Part shown: positions 26,729 through 37,760 of the stretch, piece by piece | Layout of the letters: the number at the start of each line of letters is the position of its first letter | Position numbering within the stretch: position 1 is the stretch's first letter | DNA from: Oceanispirochaeta crateris | GTDB lineage: Bacteria; Spirochaetota; Spirochaetia; DSM-2461 | DNA: 64,000 bases | Reading direction: 5' to 3' | Assembly: GCF_008329965.1 (NCBI RefSeq) | Contig: NZ_CP036150.1 | Location: 3,080,439-3,144,438, forward strand | Made by a program: the position numbers and the translations under genes | Notes under the pieces: generated by a model | Told to the model about the DNA's origin: nothing | The model's input: only the letters and a program-made list of their open reading frames with translations | Databases searched by the model: none

Positions 26729-26815
26729 CGGAGAGGGGGGGATTCGAACCCCCGGTGCGGTTACCCGCACAACACCTTAGCAGGGTGCCACCTTCGGCCA
26801 CTCGGTCACCTCTCC
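26729..26815 (-). tRNA. tRNA-Ser(GCU)
   Basis: An 87-nt class II tRNA. Acceptor GGAGAGG/CCTCTCC, anticodon stem GCACC/GGTGT with loop CTGCTAA (anticodon GCU, reading AGC/AGU), long variable arm. Discriminator G; CCA is not encoded. Confidence 0.95.
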
Positions 26816-26869
26816 TGGTTTGTTTTTCAACCAGAATAATAATTAAGCATAAAATGTGGTCTAAAACTA

Positions 26870-26954
26870 CGGAGAGGGTGGGATTCGAACCCACGGTAGG
26901 TCTCCCTACGCTGGTTTTCAAGACCAGATCCTTCGACCGCTCGGACACCTCTCC
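26870..26954 (-). tRNA. tRNA-Ser(UGA)
   Basis: An 85-nt class II tRNA. Acceptor GGAGAGG/CCTCTCC, anticodon stem CTGGT/ACCAG with loop CTTGAAA (anticodon UGA, reading UCA and other UCN codons), long variable arm. It is the first gene after the strong promoter of the tRNA-SRP cluster. Confidence 0.95.
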
Positions 26955-26968
26955 AAAAACCGTAGGTA

Positions 26969-26997
26969 AAATTATCGTAAGTCCAAATCTTTGTCAA
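26969..26997 (-). promoter_or_regulatory. Strong promoter of the tRNA-Ser/Arg, SRP RNA and dnaX unit
   Basis: On the minus strand a perfect -35 TTGACA (26997-26992) precedes TAATTT (26974-26969) with 17-nt spacing, or GATAAT (26976-26971) with 15 nt. The tRNA-Ser(UGA) 5' end is 14 nt further on. Confidence 0.7.
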
Positions 26998-27073
26998 GTC
27001 TAAATACAATGAGAGTTCTAGGGACTTCGTATTTTATGATTGCTATAGCTGGTTTTTTAAATATAATGATGAA

Positions 27074-29230
27074 ATGAATACGATTAAAAAACACGCATTA
27101 AATGAAATCGGTATCGGTTTTATCCCCCGGGAATTCCTTCCTGATGGTAAAGATGAATACTATATAAGAAATAGACAATTAGAAGAGACAAGGACATACA
27201 AACAGCTCTCAGCTCAAGAGATAGAAGTTTTAGTCAAGAATTCCAACTCAGCGGATGACTGGAATACAATATATGTAACAGAGAATTTTAATCCGAAACT
27301 GGTAAAGAACAACCAATTCCATGGATTGATACGAATTGGCGATCTTGAAAATTTGTATCTTGAATTCCATGATGTCCCTTTTCCGGTAGGTATTTATAAT
27401 TCAAAAATAATCTCCTGCGACCTCGGCACCAACGTCTCTATAAACAATGTGAACCTTCTATCCCATTACATCATCGAAAATGAAGTCATTCTCTTGAATA
27501 TAAACGAACTGATAACAACCAATTATGCAAAATTTGGCAATGGAATATTAAAAGAAGGTGAAGAAGAATCAACTAGAATATGGATTGAGATTGCCAATGA
27601 AAACGGAGGCAGAAAAGTTCTCCCCTATAATGGTATGACTGCGGGTGATGCCTGGATATGGTCACGATTTCGAGAACGTGAAATAATTATGGACAAGCTA
27701 AAGCTATTAACCCAGCGATCTTTTGATAATAAACGGGGCTATTACGGCAGAATCGGCACTAGATCAGTACTTAAGCACTGCAGAATTCTTAAAGACGTTA
27801 CCATAGGTAGCGATGCCTATATCAAAGGCTCGAATAAACTCAAGAACCTGACCATCAACAGCAGGGCTGATTCTCCCACCCAGATCGGGGAAGGGGTAGA
27901 ACTTGTCAATGGCATTATCGGTTATGGATGTCACATATTCTATGGAGTAAAAGCCGTTAGATTTGTAATGGATGACCATACCAACCTGAAATATGGGGCA
28001 CGACTAATTAACTCATTTCTGGGATGTAATTCAACGATTTCATGTTGTGAAGTTCTAAATGCATTGATCTATCCTGGACATGAACAGCATCATAACAGCT
28101 CTTTCCTCTGTGCCTCTACCGTACTGGGACAGAGTAATATGGCCTCTGGTGCAACAATAGGATCTAATCATAATTCCAGAGGTAATGACGGTGAAATTCT
28201 CGCCGGACGGGGATTCTGGCCTGGATTGAGTACGAGTCTCAAGCACAATTGCCGTTTTTCATCTTTTAATCTCCTTGTGAAAGGAGCCTATCCTTTTGAA
28301 ATAGTGAATCCCCTACCCTTTTCACTCATATCAAACGATGAGAGTCATGACTGCCTACGGATCATTCCTGCCTATTGGTTTAGATACAATATGTATGCAC
28401 TGGCTAGGAATGCCTGGAAATATGAAGACCGTGATATGAGAATGGAAAAAAAACACCTCATTATCTACGACTATCTGGCACCGGATACAATCAATGAAAT
28501 TTTCGAAGCCATGGAGATCATCAGAATACAGCTTGAACACAGCGATGAGTTCAAACAACAGGAGACCTTTGCGACTCCCCATGACTATCTGTGCCATGAA
28601 GATCTTCCGACTCTGCATGCAGATCATTTCGAGCAAGGGAAGCGATCGGTTCTCATATTAAAGCCCTGTGAAGCATATAGGGAGTACAGAGATATGCTTC
28701 TCTATTATTGTGTCAAAACAATCGTCACCTCAAATATGGATGTATCAGGACTTCTAAAAAAACTGCAGGGCAGCGGGAACAGAAGCAGCTGGGATAACGT
28801 TGGCGGTCAATTAATTAGAAAATCACGTGTTATGAAATTTTTAAATGATGTTGAAAATGATCTTGTTGGTAGCTGGGATGAAATTCACGAGTTCTACCTC
28901 TCAGAAGCTCAGAAATACCCCAAAGAAATGCTTGAGCATTCTATTTCATCTTTGAAAGAACTGCTGCATTTGGATAATTTGAAGGAAGACACGGCTTCTA
29001 TACAGAATATTTTAGACCGCAGTATCCATATCAACAAAAAAATAAAAGACAGATGTTATGAATCACGCCTGAAGGACTATACCAATCCCTTCAGGAATAT
29101 CACATTTTCAAGTGAAAAAGAGAGAGATGCTGTCATCGGTAAACTAGAGGATAACAGCTTTATCCAAAAGACTCTTGAAGACTCCCAAGACCTGGAGAAA
29201 TTAATTATAAAAATGAGAAAAAGCCTTTAG
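27074..29230 (+). CDS. DUF4954 family protein (hexapeptide-repeat, left-handed beta-helix)
   Basis: 718 residues. The central part (about 220-400) contains degenerate hexapeptide-like turns such as VLKHCRILKDVTIGSDAYIKG, VELVNGIIGYGCHI and SGATIGSNHNSRGNDGEI, as in left-handed beta-helix acyl- or nucleotidyl-transferases. The C-terminal 300 residues are helical. This layout matches DUF4954, found mainly in spirochaetes and Bacteroidetes. No signal peptide. The conserved His and Asn residues in the helix suggest an active site, but no reaction is known. No clear RBS at ATG 27074. Its stop overlaps the convergent parB stop by 4 nt. Confidence 0.8.
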   Translation: MNTIKKHALNEIGIGFIPREFLPDGKDEYYIRNRQLEETRTYKQLSAQEIEVLVKNSNSADDWNTIYVTENFNPKLVKNNQFHGLIRIGDLENLYLEFHDVPFPVGIYNSKIISCDLGTNVSINNVNLLSHYIIENEVILLNINELITTNYAKFGNGILKEGEEESTRIWIEIANENGGRKVLPYNGMTAGDAWIWSRFREREIIMDKLKLLTQRSFDNKRGYYGRIGTRSVLKHCRILKDVTIGSDAYIKGSNKLKNLTINSRADSPTQIGEGVELVNGIIGYGCHIFYGVKAVRFVMDDHTNLKYGARLINSFLGCNSTISCCEVLNALIYPGHEQHHNSSFLCASTVLGQSNMASGATIGSNHNSRGNDGEILAGRGFWPGLSTSLKHNCRFSSFNLLVKGAYPFEIVNPLPFSLISNDESHDCLRIIPAYWFRYNMYALARNAWKYEDRDMRMEKKHLIIYDYLAPDTINEIFEAMEIIRIQLEHSDEFKQQETFATPHDYLCHEDLPTLHADHFEQGKRSVLILKPCEAYREYRDMLLYYCVKTIVTSNMDVSGLLKKLQGSGNRSSWDNVGGQLIRKSRVMKFLNDVENDLVGSWDEIHEFYLSEAQKYPKEMLEHSISSLKELLHLDNLKEDTASIQNILDRSIHINKKIKDRCYESRLKDYTNPFRNITFSSEKERDAVIGKLEDNSFIQKTLEDSQDLEKLIIKMRKSL

Positions 29231-30117
29231 GATATCAGGTCAAAGATTCTTTCAAGATCATCTTCAGAGAAATAAGAAATCTCAATTTTCCCCTTTTTGA
29301 GATTTCCTTTGACTTGAACTCTTGTACCAAAATGGTCAATGAATTTTTGTTCTATACCCAGTATTTCTGGAATTTTATTCTTTGGTAGAGCAGCTTTATC
29401 CCGATTCTGAAGACGTTTCCCCTGATTGAGGTCCTCTACCATCTTTTCAGATTCCCTCACAGACAGCCCTTCATCTCTGATCCTGGAATGAAGGATTTTC
29501 TGATCAGCAGGATTCAAAACAGCCAAAATGGCTCTGGCGTGACCCGCTGTGATGATACCCTGACTCAATGAGGCCTGAATATCTTCCGGTAAATTCAAAA
29601 GACGGAGACTATTGGCTATGGTCGAACGTTTTTTACCAACCTTGTTAGCAATTTCCTGTTGGCTCATATCCAGAGATTCCATAAGATTTCTGTATGCCTG
29701 AGCTTCCTCAATGGCCGTCAGGTCCTCACGCTGTATATTTTCAATCAGGGCAATTTCAAGCTTTTCCTCAATTGAAAAATCCCGAATAATGGCTGGAATT
29801 GACTCTCTCTCAGCTAAAACAGATGCTCTAAAACGGCGTTCACCTGCTACAATTTCGTACCCATCACCAGATTTCTCTACGATGATAGGCTGTATGACAC
29901 CCCTGGACTTAATAGAATCCGCCAACTCCTGAAGTGATTCTTCGCTGAAAGTTTTTCTTGGTTGATCAGGATTTGTAATGATTGATGCAATAGGAATATC
30001 TTCTACTGAATCTCGAAGATCTGAAGGAATATCTACTTTATCCTGCGTACTATCATCCAGGCTGAGCAGGGCATCAAGACCCATGCCTCCCAGGGCTTTT
30101 TTCTTAGACACGTGCAA
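29227..30117 (-). CDS. parB: Chromosome partition protein ParB
   Basis: 296 residues. It is a CTP-dependent clamp that loads at parS and spreads. The N-terminal domain has the CTP-binding motif GERRFRAS and ENIQREDLTAIEEA. The central helix-turn-helix is MSQQEIANKVGKKRSTIANSLRLL, and the C-terminus is a dimerisation domain. The ATG lies inside the end of parA (14-nt overlap), so the two are coupled. Its parS sites are at 32833 and 32897 in this window. Confidence 0.96.
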   Translation of the reverse strand: MHVSKKKALGGMGLDALLSLDDSTQDKVDIPSDLRDSVEDIPIASIITNPDQPRKTFSEESLQELADSIKSRGVIQPIIVEKSGDGYEIVAGERRFRASVLAERESIPAIIRDFSIEEKLEIALIENIQREDLTAIEEAQAYRNLMESLDMSQQEIANKVGKKRSTIANSLRLLNLPEDIQASLSQGIITAGHARAILAVLNPADQKILHSRIRDEGLSVRESEKMVEDLNQGKRLQNRDKAALPKNKIPEILGIEQKFIDHFGTRVQVKGNLKKGKIEISYFSEDDLERIFDLIS

Positions 30118-30877
30118 TGACCTCTTCGGTTAATTTTTCATAGCATTTAGCACCGATACAGGCGGCATCATAAAGATTGATGGGTAATCCATGTGAAGGA
30201 GCTTCAGAGAGACGTATGTTTCGAGGTATCACAGTATGAAAGACCATTTCCGGATGCTGTTTAAAGGTTTCCTGAACACTTTTTATGACCTCTTTTCCCA
30301 GATTTGTTCTTGAATCATACATTGTAAAAATAATACCGCCGATTTTTAGATCCGGATTAACTGATTTTTGAATTCGTTTAATCGTCATGGAATACATGTA
30401 TTTCAATCCCTCTAGAGCAAAATACTCACACTGGAGAGGAATGATAACCGTATCGGCTGCTATAAATCCATTGATTGTGAGAACTCCCAAAGAAGGAGGG
30501 CAATCAATTAAAATATAGTCATAATGACTCTTTAGAGATGACAAAGTCTTTTTAAGATACTGTAAAGACTCTTTTTTATCCGCTTTGCTGAGTTCAACAG
30601 TAGCACCTGAAAGATTTAAATTGGATGGAAGTATGTCCAAATTCTTTTGAGGTGTTTTCTGAACAGCCTTCTCAACAGGGATTTGTTCCATCATAGCCTC
30701 ATAGATGCTGTTCTTGGTATCGGTGATGCCAAGACTGCTGGAAAGGTTCCCTTGAGGATCAAAGTCTACCAGAAGCACGTTATGACCGGCCTCTGCCAAA
30801 TAAGCACCAATGTTAACAGTGGTGGTCGTTTTACCTACACCGCCTTTCTGATTTGCGAATACCACTACTTTTGCCAT
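30104..30877 (-). CDS. parA: Chromosome partition ATPase ParA/Soj
   Basis: 257 residues from ATG 30877. It has the deviant Walker A of ParA ATPases (FANQKGGVGKTTTTVNIG), Walker A' region LLVDFDPQGNLSSSLG and Walker B DYILIDCPPSLG. It binds DNA non-specifically as an ATP dimer and moves ParB-parS complexes; in Bacillus it also tunes DnaA. The frame is open 12 codons upstream, but MAKVVVFANQKGG is the canonical N-terminus. A promoter lies right up to this ATG, so the mRNA may be leaderless. Confidence 0.96.
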   Translation of the reverse strand: MAKVVVFANQKGGVGKTTTTVNIGAYLAEAGHNVLLVDFDPQGNLSSSLGITDTKNSIYEAMMEQIPVEKAVQKTPQKNLDILPSNLNLSGATVELSKADKKESLQYLKKTLSSLKSHYDYILIDCPPSLGVLTINGFIAADTVIIPLQCEYFALEGLKYMYSMTIKRIQKSVNPDLKIGGIIFTMYDSRTNLGKEVIKSVQETFKQHPEMVFHTVIPRNIRLSEAPSHGLPINLYDAACIGAKCYEKLTEEVIARV

Positions 30878-30884
30878 AGTCAGA

Positions 30885-30913
30885 ATTATATCCGAACAGT
30901 TATTTCTTGTCAC
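30885..30913 (-). promoter_or_regulatory. Promoter of parAB
   Basis: On the minus strand GTGACA (30913-30908), a 17-nt spacer, then a perfect TATAAT (30890-30885). Only seven bases separate the -10 from the parA ATG, so transcription should begin at or next to the start codon. Confidence 0.7.
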
Positions 30914-31002
30914 TTCAATCAGTGAATGTTGACCAACAAGTTTATATTTTATATTTTAAAGTTCTTATTTATCAAGAAATGACCAAATCAGGAGATATAA
31001 AA

Positions 31003-31227
31003 ATGTTAACAGAAAAAGTTAAAAAAGCTCTGGAAGATGTAAGACCCTCACTTCAAGCTGACGGTGGAGATATAGAATTGGTAGAAGTCAAAGAAGACGG
31101 AACCGTTATGGTCAAGCTTCAAGGGGCCTGTGCAGGATGTCCAATGTCTCAGATGACTCTCAAGCAAGGTGTTGAAACCTATCTCAAAAAACAGATTCCT
31201 GAAGTTAAATCAGTAGAGTCAGTTTAA
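31003..31227 (+). CDS. NifU-like iron-sulfur cluster scaffold
   Basis: 74 residues, matching the stand-alone NFU domain that carries a 4Fe-4S cluster and hands it to target proteins. The cluster motif C-x2-C is in GACAGCPMSQMTLKQGVE. The N-terminus is MLTEKVKKALEDVRPSLQADGGDIELVEV. The frame is open further upstream, but ATG 31003 has AGGAG 8 nt before it and matches the family start. Confidence 0.93.
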   Translation: MLTEKVKKALEDVRPSLQADGGDIELVEVKEDGTVMVKLQGACAGCPMSQMTLKQGVETYLKKQIPEVKSVESV

Positions 31228-31345
31228 ATTCTTTTTTATAGCACTTTGTTCCGATAATTTAAAAAGCTTGATTTTTTTATTTTATGCTTTAAATTTCTAG
31301 GTACGCTCTTAATTGAAGGGCTGGAACCTTGCTAAGGAATTACTA

Positions 31346-32425
31346 ATGAGTGCTATAATTCAAAGAGAATTCAATAAATCTTTACTGGAAAACGATTTAT
31401 TATATACTTTCCCTAAAATCGAACTCCATAGGCATCTGGAGGGTACATTCGATATTGATACCCTTTATGAGCTTTCAATCAAAAATGATCTGGATACACC
31501 CAGAGATAAAGCTCTTTTCAAAGAGTATTGTCAATTTCCAAAAGATCATGAATCTGATTTTTTATTATTTCTCGCTAAATTTCATAACAATTGGTACAGA
31601 TCTCTAGATGATGTATATAAGGTTGTTTATAACTCAGTTATTAAAATTGTAAATGAAGGAGTTCACTATATTGAACTCCGTTTTTCTCCAGAACATTTTT
31701 CTTTGGAAAACGATTTTAACCGATTGGATATCACCAGACTTGTGATTGAAGCAGCCGACGCAGCGGCAAAAGCCAGCGGTTTAAAAATTAAATATATTTT
31801 AACCTTCAATCGGGGCAAGCAGACCGCACATGAAATGCTTGAATTATATAAAAAGATGTTGGATCTCAATATTGATAGTATTGTTGGTGTAGATCTGGCA
31901 GGGGATGAAACAAATTTCCCACCGGAACTGTTTTGTGATTTTTTTGATGCTGTGAATGAGATTGGCATGCATAAAATAGATATCCATGCAGGAGAAGTAA
32001 CAGACTCAAAACAAATTTGGACAGCCATCGATAAGCTTCATGCCCATAGAATTGGTCATGGGGTCTCCACAATTTATGATGAAAAATTACAAAAAGAACT
32101 CATTGATAGACGCATTTATCTTTGCCAATGTGTCATTTCAAATTTCCAAACAGCATCATGGTCAGACACAGCGACACATCCTATTGCCAGACTCTTTAGA
32201 AAAAATGTTCCTGTTTCCATTAGCTCTGATGATCCCACAATACAAAATGCTTCCCTGGTGGATGATTATACGACCATTATTAAAAACTTTGATTTTACAT
32301 ACCAGGAATTGGTCAAAATCAATTATAATACTATTGAAGCATCTTTCCTTACTTTTGATCAAAAAAATAAGATGAAAGAAGATTACTCTAAGGCTTTGGA
32401 TCTCTTCGTCAGTAAGAATTCCTAA
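31346..32425 (+). CDS. add: Adenosine deaminase
   Basis: 359 residues. It deaminates (deoxy)adenosine to (deoxy)inosine in purine salvage. Zinc-site and catalytic motifs are in order: PKIELHRHLEGT, DIHAGE, HRIGHG and SISSDDP (usually NTDDP). The ATG at 31346 has AAGGAA 6 nt upstream, which is better than the longer frame beginning at 31313. It is a single gene with no clear terminator directly after it, followed by a 400-bp AT-rich spacer. Confidence 0.92.
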   Translation: MSAIIQREFNKSLLENDLLYTFPKIELHRHLEGTFDIDTLYELSIKNDLDTPRDKALFKEYCQFPKDHESDFLLFLAKFHNNWYRSLDDVYKVVYNSVIKIVNEGVHYIELRFSPEHFSLENDFNRLDITRLVIEAADAAAKASGLKIKYILTFNRGKQTAHEMLELYKKMLDLNIDSIVGVDLAGDETNFPPELFCDFFDAVNEIGMHKIDIHAGEVTDSKQIWTAIDKLHAHRIGHGVSTIYDEKLQKELIDRRIYLCQCVISNFQTASWSDTATHPIARLFRKNVPVSISSDDPTIQNASLVDDYTTIIKNFDFTYQELVKINYNTIEASFLTFDQKNKMKEDYSKALDLFVSKNS

Positions 32426-32832
32426 CACCTTTTCCACAGGTATAATTTTACATTTTTTCGTAACTCAATTGAATTAATTGTATTAATTGCATAGATATAT
32501 ATTATTGAGTATTTATATATCTATGTTTTATCCCCATTTTATACACAAGTCTTTCCTCTCCCAGCTATTAAGTAAAACACAATTATAAATAGGAAGTTAG
32601 AATTCAGATAGACAGACTATCCTATTGCTTCTTGACCTGTCCATTCTCATACTATTTCCAAGTTATTGGGCCAGAAATTTATTACTTCAAAAATTAAACG
32701 GGCACCTTAGCTTATAGCTCGACAGTACATAGACTAGAATGATCCAGTATTGTTATGTGATTTTTGTTTTTCTGAAGAGATAGAACATCATGGATCTTAG
32801 AATTGTGACGAGCATATGGCGGAATAAAAGAA
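32426..32832. other. AT-rich spacer between add and the parS sites
   Basis: About 400 bases without a credible gene. The only structure I see is a perfect 12-bp inverted repeat (32490-32501 with 32514-32525). No RNA gene is recognised. This block lies left of the parS pair, at the end of the converging add and gyrA genes. Confidence 0.5.
32490..32525. repeat. Perfect 12-bp AT-rich inverted repeat
   Basis: CATAGATATATA (32490-32501) and its exact complement (32514-32525) enclose a 12-nt spacer, 65 nt after the add stop codon. It could act as a weak terminator or a protein site. Confidence 0.6.
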
Positions 32833-32848
32833 TGTTTCACGTGAAACA
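32833..32848. promoter_or_regulatory. parS: parS site 1
   Basis: TGTTTCACGTGAAACA, a perfect 16-bp palindrome matching the near-universal chromosomal parS consensus bound by ParB. It lies about 2.7 kb from parB and 4.9 kb from dnaA. Confidence 0.95.
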
Positions 32849-32850
32849 AA

Positions 32851-32878
32851 AAGGCCGCAGTCATCAAACTGCGGCCTT
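32851..32878. terminator. gyrA terminator between the parS sites
   Basis: A perfect 10-bp GC-rich stem AAGGCCGCAG/CTGCGGCCTT (32851-32860 with 32869-32878) with an 8-nt loop. On the minus strand it is followed by a T-run, so it should terminate gyrBA transcripts. Confidence 0.88.
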
Positions 32879-32896
32879 ACAAATTTTTTATTCAAT

Positions 32897-32912
32897 TGTT
32901 TCACGTGAAACA
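32897..32912. promoter_or_regulatory. parS: parS site 2
   Basis: A second perfect TGTTTCACGTGAAACA, 64 bp (start to start) from site 1 and 18 bp from the gyrA stop codon. The pair brackets the terminator hairpin. Confidence 0.95.
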
Positions 32913-32929
32913 TCAGTTGATTATGATGC

Positions 32930-35455
32930 TTACTCTTCCTCTGAGCTATACTTATCTTCTAATACCATTTCTTCTTCATCTGCTTCTATGGCATCATCCA
33001 TCTCTTCCGGTAAATCTTCATCTTCGTCCTCATCGTTCTGCTGTACTGCAACTCCAACAAGTGTATCATTATCATTGATATTAACAATCCTGACACCGAA
33101 GGCATTTCTACCAATAATGGATATGCTATTCAAGTTGAGTTTAATAGCTTTTCCTAGGGTTGTGATACATATAAGAGAATCTGATTCATTAACTGACAGT
33201 GCAGCCACCAGAGATCCAGACTTTTTATTGACATTATAGGCTCTCTGACCCTGAGTCCCTCTTCCATGAGGATTGAAATCATCAAACTTGGTTCTTTTTC
33301 CATATCCCTGTTCTGAAATTAGGAAAAGATCATTTTCTTCTGAAACACAGGCGACTCCAATCAAAATATCATCACCATTTAATCGAATACCCCGCACTCC
33401 ATGGGAGTTTCTTCCCATACAACGCACAGATTCTTCAGGGAATCGTAATCCCTTTCCATTTTTAGTAATGATAATGACGTCATTCGTTCCATCAGTTAGT
33501 TTCGCTGAAACAAGATGGTCACCCTCATCAAGATTTATGGCAATGATTCCTCTTGTCTTGGCATTTCTAAAATCATGGGTTGATACTCGTTTAACAACAC
33601 CTTTTTGTGTCGCCATAAACAGGAAGCTATTTTCAGAAAAATCTTCCAGTGGAACCATTGTCGTTATTTCTTCATCGGGTGCAAACTCAAAAATAGTCTT
33701 TAAATGTTTTCCCCTCGATGCACGGGATCCTTCTGGTATTTCATACACCTTTAACCAGTAAGCTTTTCCTTCACTTGTAACAAAAAGGATATAACTGTGG
33801 GTAGAAGCCAAAAAGATATGTTCAATGAAATCACCATCTTTCAATGTTGCAGAGTTAGAGCCTTTTCCTCCTCGCCCCTGCTCTTTGTATGCTGTAAATG
33901 GAATACGTTTGATAAAACCTCTATTTGAAATAAGAACGACCATGTCTTCTTTTTCTATTAGATCTTCCATATTCATGGATCCAATTTCTTCTACTCTTAT
34001 TTCAGTTTGTCTTTCATTTCCATATTTCTGGGCAATTTCTTTTGTTTCATCTTTTACAACACCCAGTATTTTATGCTCATGTGCCAGCAAATCTTCCAGA
34101 TAATCAATAAACTTCATTATCTCTGCTAATTCATCAAGAATTTTTTGAGTTTCAAGGCTGGTCAATTTCTGAAGGCGCATATCTAAAATGGCTTGTGCCT
34201 GGAGTTCGCTGAAGTCAAACCGTTCCATAAGGTTGGCTCTGGCAATATTGACATTGGCAGATTTCTTGATGATTTCTACGACTTCATCAATATTTTCAAG
34301 AGCTATCTTAATACCCTCAAGTATATGAGCCCTGGCTTTTGCTTTTTTAAGATCATATTCAGATCTTCTTCTTATAACGATCTGTCTATGTCTTATGAAA
34401 TAATCAAGGAGATTTCTGAGTGTGCAAACCTTGGGCATGCCATTTACAAGTGCCAGGTTGTTCACACTAAAATTAACTTGGAGATTTGTATGAGAAAATA
34501 GGAGGTTAAGTACAACCTTTGGAGAGACGTTTCGTTTGAGTTCCAAAACAATTCTCATCCCTTTTCTATCTGATTCATCACGGAGGTCAGAGATACCCTC
34601 AATTTTTTTCTCTCTAACCAACTCAGCAATTCTTATGACAAGATTCGCTTTATTCACCATATAAGGAAGTTCTGTCACAATAATTGCATCTTTTTCAGAA
34701 GTCATTTCTTCAAGATGGTATTTTGCTCTGACAGTGATTTTTCCTCTTCCTGTCATGCAGGCCTGTCTAAATCCCGTTCTACCGAATACAACAGCCGCTG
34801 TAGGAAAATCTGGACCCTTTACAATATCTAGTAGACCTTCAATATCGATATCCGGGTTATCAATTACAGCGCAGATGGCTTCACAAATCTCATTAAGGTT
34901 ATGAGGAGGCATATTCGTAGCCATCCCAACAGCAATACCGCTTGCTCCGTTAACAAGAAGCATAGGAAATGCAGTAGGAAGGATGATTGGCTCCTTCATA
35001 GAATCATCGTAGTTAGGACCAAAATCAACCGTATCTTTTTTGATATCCATCAATATGGCTTCAGATACTTTTGCTAGTCTTGCTTCTGTATACCTCATAG
35101 CAGCCGGAGGATCACCATCTACGGAACCAAAGTTCCCCTGACCCTGGACAACAGGTACCCGTAATGAAAAATCCTGAGCCAACCGAACAAGGGCATCATA
35201 AATAGACTGGTCGCCATGGGGATGAAATTTACCGAGAACATCACCAACAATACGACCACACTTTTTATAGGCAGTATTATATCTTAGTCCCATTTCACTC
35301 ATAGAATAGAGAATTCGACGGTGAACCGGCTTTAATCCATCTCTGACATCAGGTAGAGCCCTGCTAACAATAACAGACATGGCATAATTCAGATAGGATT
35401 CTTTTACTTCATCTTCAATGGCAATTGGAAGGATTTTTCCCGTATTATCCAGCAC
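32930..35455 (-). CDS. gyrA: DNA gyrase subunit A
   Basis: 841 residues. This is the DNA-cleaving subunit. The N-terminus has [35 protein letters not shown] and the catalytic Tyr122 in [10 protein letters not shown]. The GyrA-box for wrapping, QGRGGKG, is near residue 545, followed by the six-bladed C-terminal wheel. The last 35 residues are strongly acidic. At the quinolone-resistance positions (E. coli numbering) residue 83 is Gln and 84 is Ser, with Asp87 conserved. It follows gyrB after 20 nt in one operon and ends at a strong terminator between the parS sites. Confidence 0.98.
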   Translation of the reverse strand: MLDNTGKILPIAIEDEVKESYLNYAMSVIVSRALPDVRDGLKPVHRRILYSMSEMGLRYNTAYKKCGRIVGDVLGKFHPHGDQSIYDALVRLAQDFSLRVPVVQGQGNFGSVDGDPPAAMRYTEARLAKVSEAILMDIKKDTVDFGPNYDDSMKEPIILPTAFPMLLVNGASGIAVGMATNMPPHNLNEICEAICAVIDNPDIDIEGLLDIVKGPDFPTAAVVFGRTGFRQACMTGRGKITVRAKYHLEEMTSEKDAIIVTELPYMVNKANLVIRIAELVREKKIEGISDLRDESDRKGMRIVLELKRNVSPKVVLNLLFSHTNLQVNFSVNNLALVNGMPKVCTLRNLLDYFIRHRQIVIRRRSEYDLKKAKARAHILEGIKIALENIDEVVEIIKKSANVNIARANLMERFDFSELQAQAILDMRLQKLTSLETQKILDELAEIMKFIDYLEDLLAHEHKILGVVKDETKEIAQKYGNERQTEIRVEEIGSMNMEDLIEKEDMVVLISNRGFIKRIPFTAYKEQGRGGKGSNSATLKDGDFIEHIFLASTHSYILFVTSEGKAYWLKVYEIPEGSRASRGKHLKTIFEFAPDEEITTMVPLEDFSENSFLFMATQKGVVKRVSTHDFRNAKTRGIIAINLDEGDHLVSAKLTDGTNDVIIITKNGKGLRFPEESVRCMGRNSHGVRGIRLNGDDILIGVACVSEENDLFLISEQGYGKRTKFDDFNPHGRGTQGQRAYNVNKKSGSLVAALSVNESDSLICITTLGKAIKLNLNSISIIGRNAFGVRIVNINDNDTLVGVAVQQNDEDEDEDLPEEMDDAIEADEEEMVLEDKYSSEEE

Positions 35456-35475
35456 GTTTGACTCCTGTGAGGCTA

Positions 35476-37760
<2,285 letters not shown>

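Noticed and set aside
26628-27009. Open frames on both strands across the tRNA cluster
   Set aside because: They read through four tRNA genes and are conserved-structure artefacts.
30907-31002. 32-residue extension of the NifU-like protein
   Set aside because: It crosses the parA promoter region and is unlike the family; ATG 31003 has a good RBS.
32490-32525. Terminator or riboswitch for add at the AT-rich inverted repeat
   Set aside because: It is perfect but AT-only, 65 nt after the stop and without a clear T-run, so I report only the repeat.
32790-33239. Possible 149-residue plus-strand gene overlapping the parS sites and gyrA 3' end
   Set aside because: It is Ser/Thr-rich antisense of the acidic gyrA tail, contains both parS sites and the terminator, and has no RBS.
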